A stretch of DNA of 64,000 bases from Thalassotalea sp. 273M-4 (GTDB taxonomy: Bacteria > Pseudomonadota > Gammaproteobacteria > Enterobacterales > Alteromonadaceae), in assembly GCF_041410465.1 (NCBI RefSeq), contig NZ_CP166961.1, forward strand, positions 2,418,001 through 2,482,000. The letters are read 5' to 3'. How positions within the stretch are numbered: the first letter of the stretch is position 1; the number at the start of each line of letters is the position of its first letter. Position numbers and translations under genes: made by a program. Under the pieces are notes generated by a model. That model searched no databases. It saw only the letters and a program-made list of their open reading frames with translations, and was not told the DNA's origin. Below are positions 9,901-17,480 of the stretch, piece after piece.

Positions 9901-10494
9901 ATGGAATTATTAACAATCGCTGTCACCCTATTTTTGATCATGGATCCTTTGGGTAACTTACCTGTCTTTGTTTCCATCTTAAAAGACATTGATGCTAAAA
10001 GGCAGCGTCAAATAATGATCAGAGAGCTACTTATCGCTTTGCTTATTATGTTTTTGTTTTTATTTGCTGGCGAAAATATTTTAAGCTTTTTGCATCTTAA
10101 GCAAGAATCAGTGAGTATTGCTGGGGGGATTATTTTATTTATTATCGCAATCAAGATGATTTTCCCACAGCCTGGTGGACTGATGGGCTTAGATGAAGGT
10201 GAAGAACCATTTCTTGTACCTATAGCCGTACCTATGATGGCAGGCCCGTCAATTTTGGCTTCGTTGATTTTATTTACCAATCAAATGCCAAACCAATTAT
10301 TTGAACTTAGTATTGCTTTAGTCATTGCTTGGGCCTTAAGCGCCATTATTTTGATCTATTCAAACGTATTTAACCGCTTGTTAGGTGAGCGTGGTTTAAA
10401 AGCAATGGAGCGATTAATGGGGATGATATTAGTGATGATCGCAGTACAAATGTTGCTGGACGGTTTAGCTAAGTACGCCAGTAACTTTTACTAA
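9901..10494 (+). CDS. yhgN: MarC-family inner membrane protein (YhgN type)
   Basis: This is a 197-aa integral membrane protein with about six hydrophobic helices. Family features include the N-terminal LFLIMDPLGNLPVFVSIL and the internal PIAVPMMAGPSILASLILF. Both length and sequence fit the YhgN/MarC group, whose molecular function is not settled. It begins 32 bp after oxyR and may be cotranscribed with it, though nothing else links it to oxidative stress. Confidence 0.88.
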   Translation: MELLTIAVTLFLIMDPLGNLPVFVSILKDIDAKRQRQIMIRELLIALLIMFLFLFAGENILSFLHLKQESVSIAGGIILFIIAIKMIFPQPGGLMGLDEGEEPFLVPIAVPMMAGPSILASLILFTNQMPNQLFELSIALVIAWALSAIILIYSNVFNRLLGERGLKAMERLMGMILVMIAVQMLLDGLAKYASNFY

Positions 10495-10518
10495 TATAGG
10501 ATAGAATCAGACGCGCAG

Positions 10519-11046
10519 TTACAACATGACGACTTTGCCAATATAAGGTAAATGGCGATATTTCTGCGCGTAGTCAATACCTACGCCGACAACAAACTCA
10601 TCTGGAATTTCAAAGCCAACCCAATCAACATCTAATGGCACTTCTCGTCGCGAAGGCTTGTCGAGTAATGTACAGATATGAATGGCTTTGGGATCGCGTA
10701 AAGACAAAATTTCGGTAACTTTTTTCAATGTATTACCGGTATCGATAATATCTTCAATAAGCAATACGTCTTTGCCTTTAATGTCATCATCTAAATCTTT
10801 TAAAATGCGAACATCGCGCGATGACGCCATCGTATTGCCGTAACTGGATGCAGTCATAAAGTCGACACTATGATTTACGGTTATCGCTCTGGCTAAATCG
10901 GCCATAAAGACAAAAGATCCCCTAAGTAAACCAATCATCACCAAGTCATTACTGTTTTGGTAAAAGGCGCTGATCTCCTGCCCCAGCTCTTGGATACGAT
11001 GACGAATATCATCTTGTGAGATAAGCTCTTCAATTTTGTATTTCAT
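10519..11046 (-). CDS. hpt: hypoxanthine phosphoribosyltransferase
   Basis: This 175-aa purine-salvage enzyme converts hypoxanthine (and guanine) plus PRPP to the nucleotide. The PRPP-binding loop is seen as [17 protein letters not shown], with the usual C-terminal [20 protein letters not shown]. The frame is open to 11,106, but the ATG at 11,046 gives the family N-terminus [10 protein letters not shown] and has AAGGA about 7 bases upstream, so I take it as the start. It is convergent with yhgN, and its promoter region faces the AbgT transporter gene. Confidence 0.93.
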   Translation of the reverse strand: MKYKIEELISQDDIRHRIQELGQEISAFYQNSNDLVMIGLLRGSFVFMADLARAITVNHSVDFMTASSYGNTMASSRDVRILKDLDDDIKGKDVLLIEDIIDTGNTLKKVTEILSLRDPKAIHICTLLDKPSRREVPLDVDWVGFEIPDEFVVGVGIDYAQKYRHLPYIGKVVML

Positions 11047-11421
11047 CAACATTCCTTGACAACACCTGCAAAGGTAAAAAAATTTATCACCGAACTTTAT
11101 TAACAACTTTAAAAACAGGCTACTGATTTAAAAAACAACCAGTAGTGGCTAAAAATATAGAACACCTGCTTAATAAAACCAGCCTAAAAGCATTTTAAAG
11201 CTGACAAAAAAAACCAACAAAGTTGCTTATTTAATCGCTTACAAATCACAATATAAACATTAAGTGGACCTTGTGCGAATTAATAAACAAACCAATTGAA
11301 ATTGCATCTTAGTAAGGTTAAATGATATCTTTGCATCCAATTGTTAGCCTAGCTAACCCTATGTACACCTACAACGAGAAGCAAATATGTTCATTTGCTC
11401 ACGACAAAAGGCGCTATATAT
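11047..11421. other. intergenic region between hpt and the AbgT transporter
   Basis: This 375-bp, A+T-rich divergent spacer must hold the promoters of both genes. I see no coding frame of note and no clear hairpin. A short frame starting at the TTG at 11,395 is simply an upstream extension of the transporter gene. Confidence 0.4.
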
Positions 11422-13002
11422 ATGAGTTCTACACTTGATCAGCCAATGCCAAAGAATGGCTGGTTTAACCGGTTTTTAGCAACCGTTGAATTTTTAGGGA
11501 ATTTACTTCCGCATCCTGTCACCCTATTTGCTATGTTCTGTCTCTTCATCATTGTGTTTAGTGGGGTTGCAGACTTTTTTGGCTTAAGTGCAATTGATCC
11601 CAGACCTATCGGCTCAGCAGGACGCGATCCTGACGGCGTAATTGAAGTGGTTAGTTTGATGAGCGCGGAAGGTTTACAAAAAATCTTTTCGGGTTTAGTC
11701 ACTAACTTTACAGGTTTTGCACCTTTAGGGACCGTATTGGTCGCCCTTCTTGGTGTGAGTGTGGCTGAGCACTCTGGCATGTTATCCGCGGGTCTTCGCG
11801 GTATGGTATTAGGTGCATCAGAGCGACTTGTTACTTTTATGGTGGTTTTCGCGGCGATCTTATCAAATACCGCATCAGAACTTGGTTATGTGGTACTGAT
11901 CCCTCTAGCGGCTATGATCTTCCACAGTTTGGGTCGCCATCCTTTAGCCGGTTTAGCCGCCGCATTTGCCGGTGTGTCTGGCGGATATAGTGCTAACTTA
12001 TTTTTAGGCACCATCGATCCATTGTTGTCGGGCATTACGACCGCGGCCGCACAACTGATAGCCCCAAGTTACGAAGTCGGACCTGAAGCCAACTGGTTCT
12101 TTATGATTGTTTCGACCTTTATGATTGCCCTGTTAGGTACCATTATTACCGAAAAAGTAGTCGAACCAAGACTGGGTAAATACAATGAAAGCGAGGCCAG
12201 TGAACCACTACAAACCAACATTGAGCGCCTTACGCCACTTGAAGTAAAAGGCTTAAAATGGGCAGGGGTAAGCTTTTTATTACTGGGGCTATTACTGTCT
12301 TTAACCATTGTTCCAGAAAACGGTATTTTACGTCACCCTGAAACAGGTGCGGTAAGTGGCTCGCCATTTTTAAAAGGCATTGTGGTGATTATCTTTATTG
12401 TTTTTGCCATCCCTGGTTTTGTCTACGGCAAAGTTGTAGGCACCATGAAAAACGACAAAGATGTAATTAATGCGATGAGCAAAAGCATGAGCTCACTGAG
12501 TCTTTACATTGTATTGGTATTTTTCGCCTCGCAATTTGTCGCATTCTTTAAATGGACCAACCTTGGTACCATCTTAGCCATTAACGGCGCTGAGTTATTA
12601 CAAGCCCTTAGCTTAACGGGCCCTGAAGTGTTCGTATTGTTTATCTTTATGTGCGCAATCATCAATTTAAGTTTAGGCTCATCTTCGGCGCAGTGGGCAG
12701 CAACTGCACCAATTTTTGTGCCTATGTTGATGTTAATTGGCTACGCCCCCGAAACCATTCAAGCGGCGTATCGTATTGGTGACTCGGTAACGAATCTTAT
12801 CACCCCGATGATGAGTTATTTTGGTTTGATTTTAGCGGTCGCCAGCAAGTATAAAAAAGACATGGGGATCGGCACCTTAGTCGCGACCATGTTGCCATAC
12901 AGTTTGGCATTTTTTGTTGGTTGGGTGGCACTATTTTACATTTGGGTATTTGCTTTGGGGATGCCTGTAGGACCTGGTTCTCCGGTGTATTACACCCCTT
13001 AA
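11422..13002 (+). CDS. AbgT-family transporter
   Basis: This 526-aa polytopic inner membrane protein belongs to the AbgT family, whose members move p-aminobenzoyl-glutamate or export antimetabolites such as sulfonamides. Family landmarks are HPVTLFAMFCLFIIVFSGVA near the N-terminus, ILSNTASELGYVVLIPLAAM, the SGGYSANLFLGTIDPLLSGI region and NLSLGSSSAQWAATAPIFVP near the C-terminus. The ATG at 11,422 is preferred to an upstream in-frame TTG at 11,395, because the latter only adds a polar tail. A bidirectional terminator follows. The actual substrate cannot be stated. Confidence 0.92.
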   Translation: MSSTLDQPMPKNGWFNRFLATVEFLGNLLPHPVTLFAMFCLFIIVFSGVADFFGLSAIDPRPIGSAGRDPDGVIEVVSLMSAEGLQKIFSGLVTNFTGFAPLGTVLVALLGVSVAEHSGMLSAGLRGMVLGASERLVTFMVVFAAILSNTASELGYVVLIPLAAMIFHSLGRHPLAGLAAAFAGVSGGYSANLFLGTIDPLLSGITTAAAQLIAPSYEVGPEANWFFMIVSTFMIALLGTIITEKVVEPRLGKYNESEASEPLQTNIERLTPLEVKGLKWAGVSFLLLGLLLSLTIVPENGILRHPETGAVSGSPFLKGIVVIIFIVFAIPGFVYGKVVGTMKNDKDVINAMSKSMSSLSLYIVLVFFASQFVAFFKWTNLGTILAINGAELLQALSLTGPEVFVLFIFMCAIINLSLGSSSAQWAATAPIFVPMLMLIGYAPETIQAAYRIGDSVTNLITPMMSYFGLILAVASKYKKDMGIGTLVATMLPYSLAFFVGWVALFYIWVFALGMPVGPGSPVYYTP

Positions 13003-13021
13003 CGAACATTTAAAAAATAAC

Positions 13022-13044
13022 AAGGTGAGCGTAATGCTCACCTT
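13022..13044 (+). terminator. bidirectional intrinsic terminator
   Basis: The 9-bp stem AAGGTGAGC-GTAAT-GCTCACCTT is followed by a T-run. It lies between the convergent AbgT transporter and potassium channel genes and probably serves both. Confidence 0.85.
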
Positions 13045-13069
13045 TTTTTATTCTTAATATGCATTTACC

Positions 13070-14005
13070 TTAAGGTTTTTTTACTTCAATAATATTGCCG
13101 CATTTTTCACAGACGATGATTTGGTTTTTATGGTCTTGATAATGGCGGATCAACTGCTCTAGCTCTTCGCTTGACACGCCCATGCTATCGCATATGTCGT
13201 TAATAGCGGTTTTTTCAGACCGACTGATGACCCCATCTTCTAATGCGCTAGCAATTTCTTGCTCAAGATGTTTGCGTTTGGTGCGCAGTTCATCGCCAAA
13301 TTTTGCGGCCAACATAGCAGCAGGTAAAGCAACAACCCCTACCCCTAACAGCATAATAAAAATAGAGATAAACTTGCCTAAAAAGGTCACCGGGGTGACA
13401 TCACCATACCCTACTGTGGTCATGGTCACTACCGACCACCAAATAGCACTGGGAATGCTATCAAACACCTCGGGCTGGGCTTTTTGTTCAACACTGTAAA
13501 TAATACCTGCAGATAGGATCACCAAAACCGCCATGATCATAATCGCGGCGCCAATACTGGGCAGCTCTTTTTTTAATACATCAATAAACAATCTGATGCC
13601 ATTAAAGTAGTGCGTCAATTTCAATAACCGAAGCATCCTCAGCATGCGTAAATAACGCAAATCAATAGCAAAAATAAACGACAAATAAAAAGGCGCAATG
13701 GCTAAAAAGTCAATTAAAGCAATAGGACTAACAATGTATTGGATGCGAGATTTGTATGCTTTAGACTCTGTACTCACCCACACTCGAGCAATGTATTCGA
13801 CGGTAAATACCGCAACGGAGAAGAGATTAAAAAGAGAAAAAAACAGCGAGTATTTTTCCCCTATAGGCGCATAGGACTCTAAAATAACGGCGCTTACATT
13901 AGCGATAATTAATAAGACAATAAAACCGCTGACAAACTTACTCCAAAAATGGCCTTCAAAGCCTCTTTCAAGCAGCTCATAAAGCTGTTTTTTTATGTTA
14001 GGCAA
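13070..14005 (-). CDS. voltage-gated potassium channel with C-terminal CxxC tail
   Basis: This 311-aa ion channel of the six-TM voltage-gated K+ family carries the selectivity filter TMTTVGYGDVTP. An S4-like segment with regularly spaced arginines and lysine (RYLRMLRMLRLLKLTHYF) precedes the pore. After the last membrane helix is a cytoplasmic tail with a helical EF-hand/TerB-like look (EDGVISRSEKTAINDICDSM), ending in a small zinc-ribbon-like knuckle (VCEKCGNI). The tail may tune gating or oligomerisation, but that is inference. It is convergent with the AbgT gene. Confidence 0.9.
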   Translation of the reverse strand: MPNIKKQLYELLERGFEGHFWSKFVSGFIVLLIIANVSAVILESYAPIGEKYSLFFSLFNLFSVAVFTVEYIARVWVSTESKAYKSRIQYIVSPIALIDFLAIAPFYLSFIFAIDLRYLRMLRMLRLLKLTHYFNGIRLFIDVLKKELPSIGAAIMIMAVLVILSAGIIYSVEQKAQPEVFDSIPSAIWWSVVTMTTVGYGDVTPVTFLGKFISIFIMLLGVGVVALPAAMLAAKFGDELRTKRKHLEQEIASALEDGVISRSEKTAINDICDSMGVSSEELEQLIRHYQDHKNQIIVCEKCGNIIEVKKP

Positions 14006-14077
14006 AATGATTTTTCCAATTTAAGCTTAGCATTAAAGCTTGGCTTCCCCCCAAGAGTGGCGCAACCAAGATCGACC

Positions 14078-15292
14078 TTAATTATGGTCGGGTTTTGCAA
14101 CTTCTTCTTTTAAAAATGTAAAATATGCTTTGGTTAAAGGAATAGCTATTTGTGAAATTAACGCTATACCCCACAGTAAGTTACCAATAAGGGCTGGCAC
14201 AAAGGGTAATAAAAATAAGGTAAGCAAAGCAAAAAACACCCCGAACATTCTAACCAAAGGGGTAGCGAAGCGATGGGCAACTCGCGTTTCAATGCTGTAC
14301 TGGATCCACAATAAACTGAGTAAATAAATGATCAGGCCACTACAGCCAATGATGCCATAGCCTAAAGGATACGGTTGCCAAAATCCTACCTTGACTTCTC
14401 CCGCAAGCGCTACGCCCATCATCACTGCCGATAACATCAGACATAAATGCGCTAACCACCATGACACCAAAACGGACTTCGTTTGATTTTTGGGTTTGCC
14501 ATTACCTACAAAATCAAAATAAATCCAACACAACACAAAAATAGATATCCCACCCCAGATAAAATTAACAAACACACTGGGACTGACTTTATAAACGCCT
14601 TTTTCAGATAAGGTGATCACCAGTTTAAAAAAGCCCTCTCCAATCACAATTAACAGCAATAAAGCAAAGCGCTCTGACATATGACCTAACCGCGGTATAA
14701 AGCGTTTGTGCTCTAGTACTCCGACTTTGGGCAACATGTACAAAATTTGAATGGATACAATGCCAACACCAAACAACCAATAATTATACGGGGCCGGTAA
14801 AAAAGCGCTGATCAAGAAAATAACCGCAAGAATTGCAAAATTACGACTGACATCATGAGCAAGTCGAGTGCCTTCAACACCGAGTCGAATGGTTCGATAA
14901 TACAAGTAGCTTGTTATAAGTCTATTTAGAGCAAACGCCAAGGCAAAGTAGAGCCAGCCTTTATCATGAATACTAGGGATGGCAGCGGCCATAACCATAG
15001 ACGTCACAATTTGGCAGGACATAATGATTCGATGCTTAAGATCAGTGCTGACATACAAAGAATTGAATACGCTAGAGTCTGCCCACGCGAACCATATTGA
15101 AATAAATAGTCCCGCAAAAATCGCAAAACCAGCGATAGATAAATGATCGCTCAAATAATTGCCCAGCAAAAAAATGATCACAACATGAATTAAATCGTAG
15201 AAAAGCTCAACCCAGTGCACATGATCATGAGCCTCGTCCTGATCTAAGTGATGTTTAGGCAAACGCCACATTGGATGGTTTTCTAGTGCCAT
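14078..15292 (-). CDS. low-temperature-requirement A (LtrA) family membrane protein
   Basis: This 404-aa protein has about ten to twelve membrane helices. The LtrA signature appears near the N-terminus as WVELFYDLIHVVIIFLLGNY, and IVIGEGFFKLVITLSE is a second typical patch. The N-terminus contains a His/Asp-rich stretch (HHLDQDEAHDHVHW) that might bind metal; this is speculative. The biochemical role of the family is not well defined. It follows the K+ channel on the same strand with a 72-bp gap, but no functional link is evident. Confidence 0.85.
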   Translation of the reverse strand: MALENHPMWRLPKHHLDQDEAHDHVHWVELFYDLIHVVIIFLLGNYLSDHLSIAGFAIFAGLFISIWFAWADSSVFNSLYVSTDLKHRIIMSCQIVTSMVMAAAIPSIHDKGWLYFALAFALNRLITSYLYYRTIRLGVEGTRLAHDVSRNFAILAVIFLISAFLPAPYNYWLFGVGIVSIQILYMLPKVGVLEHKRFIPRLGHMSERFALLLLIVIGEGFFKLVITLSEKGVYKVSPSVFVNFIWGGISIFVLCWIYFDFVGNGKPKNQTKSVLVSWWLAHLCLMLSAVMMGVALAGEVKVGFWQPYPLGYGIIGCSGLIIYLLSLLWIQYSIETRVAHRFATPLVRMFGVFFALLTLFLLPFVPALIGNLLWGIALISQIAIPLTKAYFTFLKEEVAKPDHN

Positions 15293-15635
15293 GTTGGTTC
15301 CTTGCTCTCCTGATGTAAGGTTTTATCGCTTCATCAAGTTTGGTACGGATTATGGCTTTGGTAAAGTTAAGTCACTTTTTCAATTTTGACTTGGTACTGG
15401 CGATCTTTTCTGCACGGGGACATAATCACTCGATAACGTTTAGCCTATATCGGTATTTTTCTTCTTGTAGAGAAAGTAAAGCTCGCACCCAAAAAATTTG
15501 CTTATATACTAACAACCACCCAGAAAACAACCTTGGTGTTTTTGATAGCGCTATGTTTTTTAGGGGATTTATATATAAACCGGTTAATAATGGTCATAAA
15601 CACCATTATGGTTAATTTCATCACAAGGGAAAAAA
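15293..15635. other. intergenic region upstream of alkB
   Basis: This 343-bp divergent spacer lies between the LtrA gene and alkB. A 91-codon frame from a TTG at 15,340 has no recognisable protein features and is not called. The only clear structure is the dyad at 15,587-15,609. Confidence 0.4.
15587..15609. promoter_or_regulatory. dyad upstream of alkB
   Basis: The perfect 8-bp inverted repeat ATAATGGT-N7-ACCATTAT lies 26 bp before the alkB ATG, with GGTTAAT repeated directly on each side. Position and symmetry suggest an operator for an alkane-responsive regulator. No regulator gene is adjacent. Confidence 0.5.
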
Positions 15636-16826
15636 ATGACCCAAAGCAATACCTTCATCGCTCCAAATGGTGACGTCTACGTTGATAAAAAACGCTACTA
15701 TTGGCTGTTATCTTTGCTTATTCCCTTCGTTGCAATAATGGGACCCGTGCTCTATTTTCAATACAACAATGAATTGTTTTTGTGGGCATTTCTACTGATT
15801 TGGTATGGTCTATTTCCATTAATTGACCTTTTTCTAGGCGAAGATACCACTAACCCGCCCGAGTCGATAATTCCCCAACTTGAAGCCAATCCGTACTATC
15901 GTTGGATTGCATTGCTGCATGTGCCCATTGTGCTGATGGTATTTGTATTTTTGGGCTGGTTTGTTTCTCACCATGAATTATCGACCATGGGCTATATCGC
16001 ATCGGCTCTGCTCTCTGGTTATATTGGTGGGCATGGGTTAAACATTGGCCATGAGCTTGGCCATAAACGCCATCCGCTGGATCAATGGATGGCAAAAATT
16101 ATTCTCGCGCCAGCGGCTTATGGTCATTTTTTTATTGAACATAACCGCGGTCATCACAAACATGTCGCCACCCCTGAAGATCCGGCATCGGCAAAAATGG
16201 GGGAAAGTATTTATCAGTTTGCTTTAAGGGAGTTACCGGGTGGCTTTATTCGAGCTTATGGTGTTGAAAAAGAGCGTTTTAAAGCAAAAAGCCTTTCCCC
16301 GTGGACAATAAAAAATGAGTTTCTGCAAACCATCCTGATGACCTTATCTGTCTATTTAGCGATGGCACTTTGGCTAGGTGTTGAGGTGATCCCCTACTTG
16401 TTTATTGCTGCTTTTTGGTCGATGTGGCAATTAACCTCTGCTAATTATGTTGAACATTATGGCCTAAAACGTAAAAAGCTCTCATCGGGGCGCTATGAGA
16501 AAACCCAGCCTCACCATAGTTGGAATAGTAATCATATATTTTCTAATCTCGCGTTATTTAATTTGCAACGCCACTCCGATCATCACGCTCATGCCACTCG
16601 AAGCTATCAGTCATTAAGGCACTTTCAAAACTTGCCAACCTTGCCAAATGGTTACTTTGGCATGTTTGTGATTGCTTACATTCCATGTCTTTGGTTTAAA
16701 GTCATGGATAAAAGGCTAGTAGAGGTTACACAAGGTAATCTTGACAGCATTAATATGTTGGTAAGTAAACAAGATACGTTGGTAAAGAAATACAACTTGA
16801 TGCCAAATTCGCAGCATAGCCATTAG
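15636..16826 (+). CDS. alkB: alkane 1-monooxygenase
   Basis: This 396-aa integral membrane non-heme diiron enzyme hydroxylates terminal carbons of n-alkanes, using electrons from rubredoxin. All the histidine clusters of AlkB are visible: GHELGHKRH, EHNRGHHKHVATPEDPASA, NYVEHYGL and LQRHSDHHAHATRSYQ. The N-terminal third has the expected hydrophobic hairpins. The ATG is preceded by AAGGG at a good distance. No rubredoxin gene is adjacent, so the electron partner must be encoded elsewhere. A hairpin follows the stop codon. Confidence 0.95.
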   Translation: MTQSNTFIAPNGDVYVDKKRYYWLLSLLIPFVAIMGPVLYFQYNNELFLWAFLLIWYGLFPLIDLFLGEDTTNPPESIIPQLEANPYYRWIALLHVPIVLMVFVFLGWFVSHHELSTMGYIASALLSGYIGGHGLNIGHELGHKRHPLDQWMAKIILAPAAYGHFFIEHNRGHHKHVATPEDPASAKMGESIYQFALRELPGGFIRAYGVEKERFKAKSLSPWTIKNEFLQTILMTLSVYLAMALWLGVEVIPYLFIAAFWSMWQLTSANYVEHYGLKRKKLSSGRYEKTQPHHSWNSNHIFSNLALFNLQRHSDHHAHATRSYQSLRHFQNLPTLPNGYFGMFVIAYIPCLWFKVMDKRLVEVTQGNLDSINMLVSKQDTLVKKYNLMPNSQHSH

Positions 16827-16853
16827 TGTTACTCATTAGATGTTTATCAAAGC

Positions 16854-16876
16854 GCGAGAGCTCAACCGGCTCTCGC
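16854..16876. terminator. hairpin between alkB and the convergent small exported gene
   Basis: The stem GCGAGAGC with partner GCTCTCGC lies between the two convergent stops. There is no long T-tract, so terminator strength is uncertain. Confidence 0.45.
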
Positions 16877-16901
16877 ATCAGGTAAATACAGGGACTAAAT
16901 T

Positions 16902-17354
16902 TTATTTTCTAAACTTCATTTCCTGTAAAAATGAGGTACTCATAATGGTTCGATATTCAGCTCGATTGCCACTTTCACTTTGCATTGTTTCCATACTTTT
17001 TTTGGTCCATTCCATATAGGCTTTTCGGCGCTTTTCACTTTCTTCAACCGATGCCCAATCTTTAAAAATTCGAACCAAGTAAAGATCGGGTTCGTCAGCA
17101 CGTGCGTGCACATTACTTATCACATGGTAGCTTTCTAACCAACCTTTAGATACGGCAAAGTCGAGATTTTTACGCCACTCGCTAGCCAACCATTTGGCAT
17201 ATTTTAAACCCGCACCATCGGCCACTTTAATTCCGGTTACTTCCCAATAGTTACCGCCAATAAATGGTGGCTCGTGATCATCTGCATATACATTTTGCAT
17301 AGCAAATACGCTAAAAACACAAAATAACAATCCTCGAAGTAATTTACTATTCAT
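16902..17354 (-). CDS. small exported protein of unknown function
   Basis: This protein of about 150 aa has a signal peptide (LLRGLLFCVFSVFAMQNVYA) and a polar mature part. I see no catalytic motif I can name; the mature part, with WEVTGIKVADGAGLKYAKWL and LYLVRIFKDWASVEES, looks like a small alpha/beta fold, possibly of the ferredoxin-like/antibiotic-biosynthesis-monooxygenase type, but this is a guess. The start at 17,354 has GGAG about 7 bases upstream, which favours it over the ATG at 17,378. It lies just downstream of the S15-type hydrolase and on the same strand. Confidence 0.7.
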   Translation of the reverse strand: MNSKLLRGLLFCVFSVFAMQNVYADDHEPPFIGGNYWEVTGIKVADGAGLKYAKWLASEWRKNLDFAVSKGWLESYHVISNVHARADEPDLYLVRIFKDWASVEESEKRRKAYMEWTKKSMETMQSESGNRAEYRTIMSTSFLQEMKFRK

Positions 17355-17444
17355 GATTAATCTCCAAAATATAAGCACTCGATTGAGTCCTTAAGGTATT
17401 TAGCCTAGTTGAAAATTTTAAATTGTCTATCGACCGATTAAGCT

Positions 17445-17474
17445 GTCAAACCCAGTAAATGCACTGGGTTTGAC
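17445..17474. terminator. 12-bp perfect hairpin after the S15-type hydrolase gene
   Basis: The stem GTCAAACCCAGT pairs perfectly with ACTGGGTTTGAC across a 6-base loop, 6 bp after the stop at 17,481. A T-tract is missing on both strands, so it may stabilise a 3' end rather than terminate. Confidence 0.55.
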
Positions 17475-17480
17475 CATTTA

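Noticed and set aside
15340..15615. 91-codon frame upstream of alkB
   Set aside because: TTG start without ribosome-binding site, no recognisable features, and it covers the alkB promoter and dyad.
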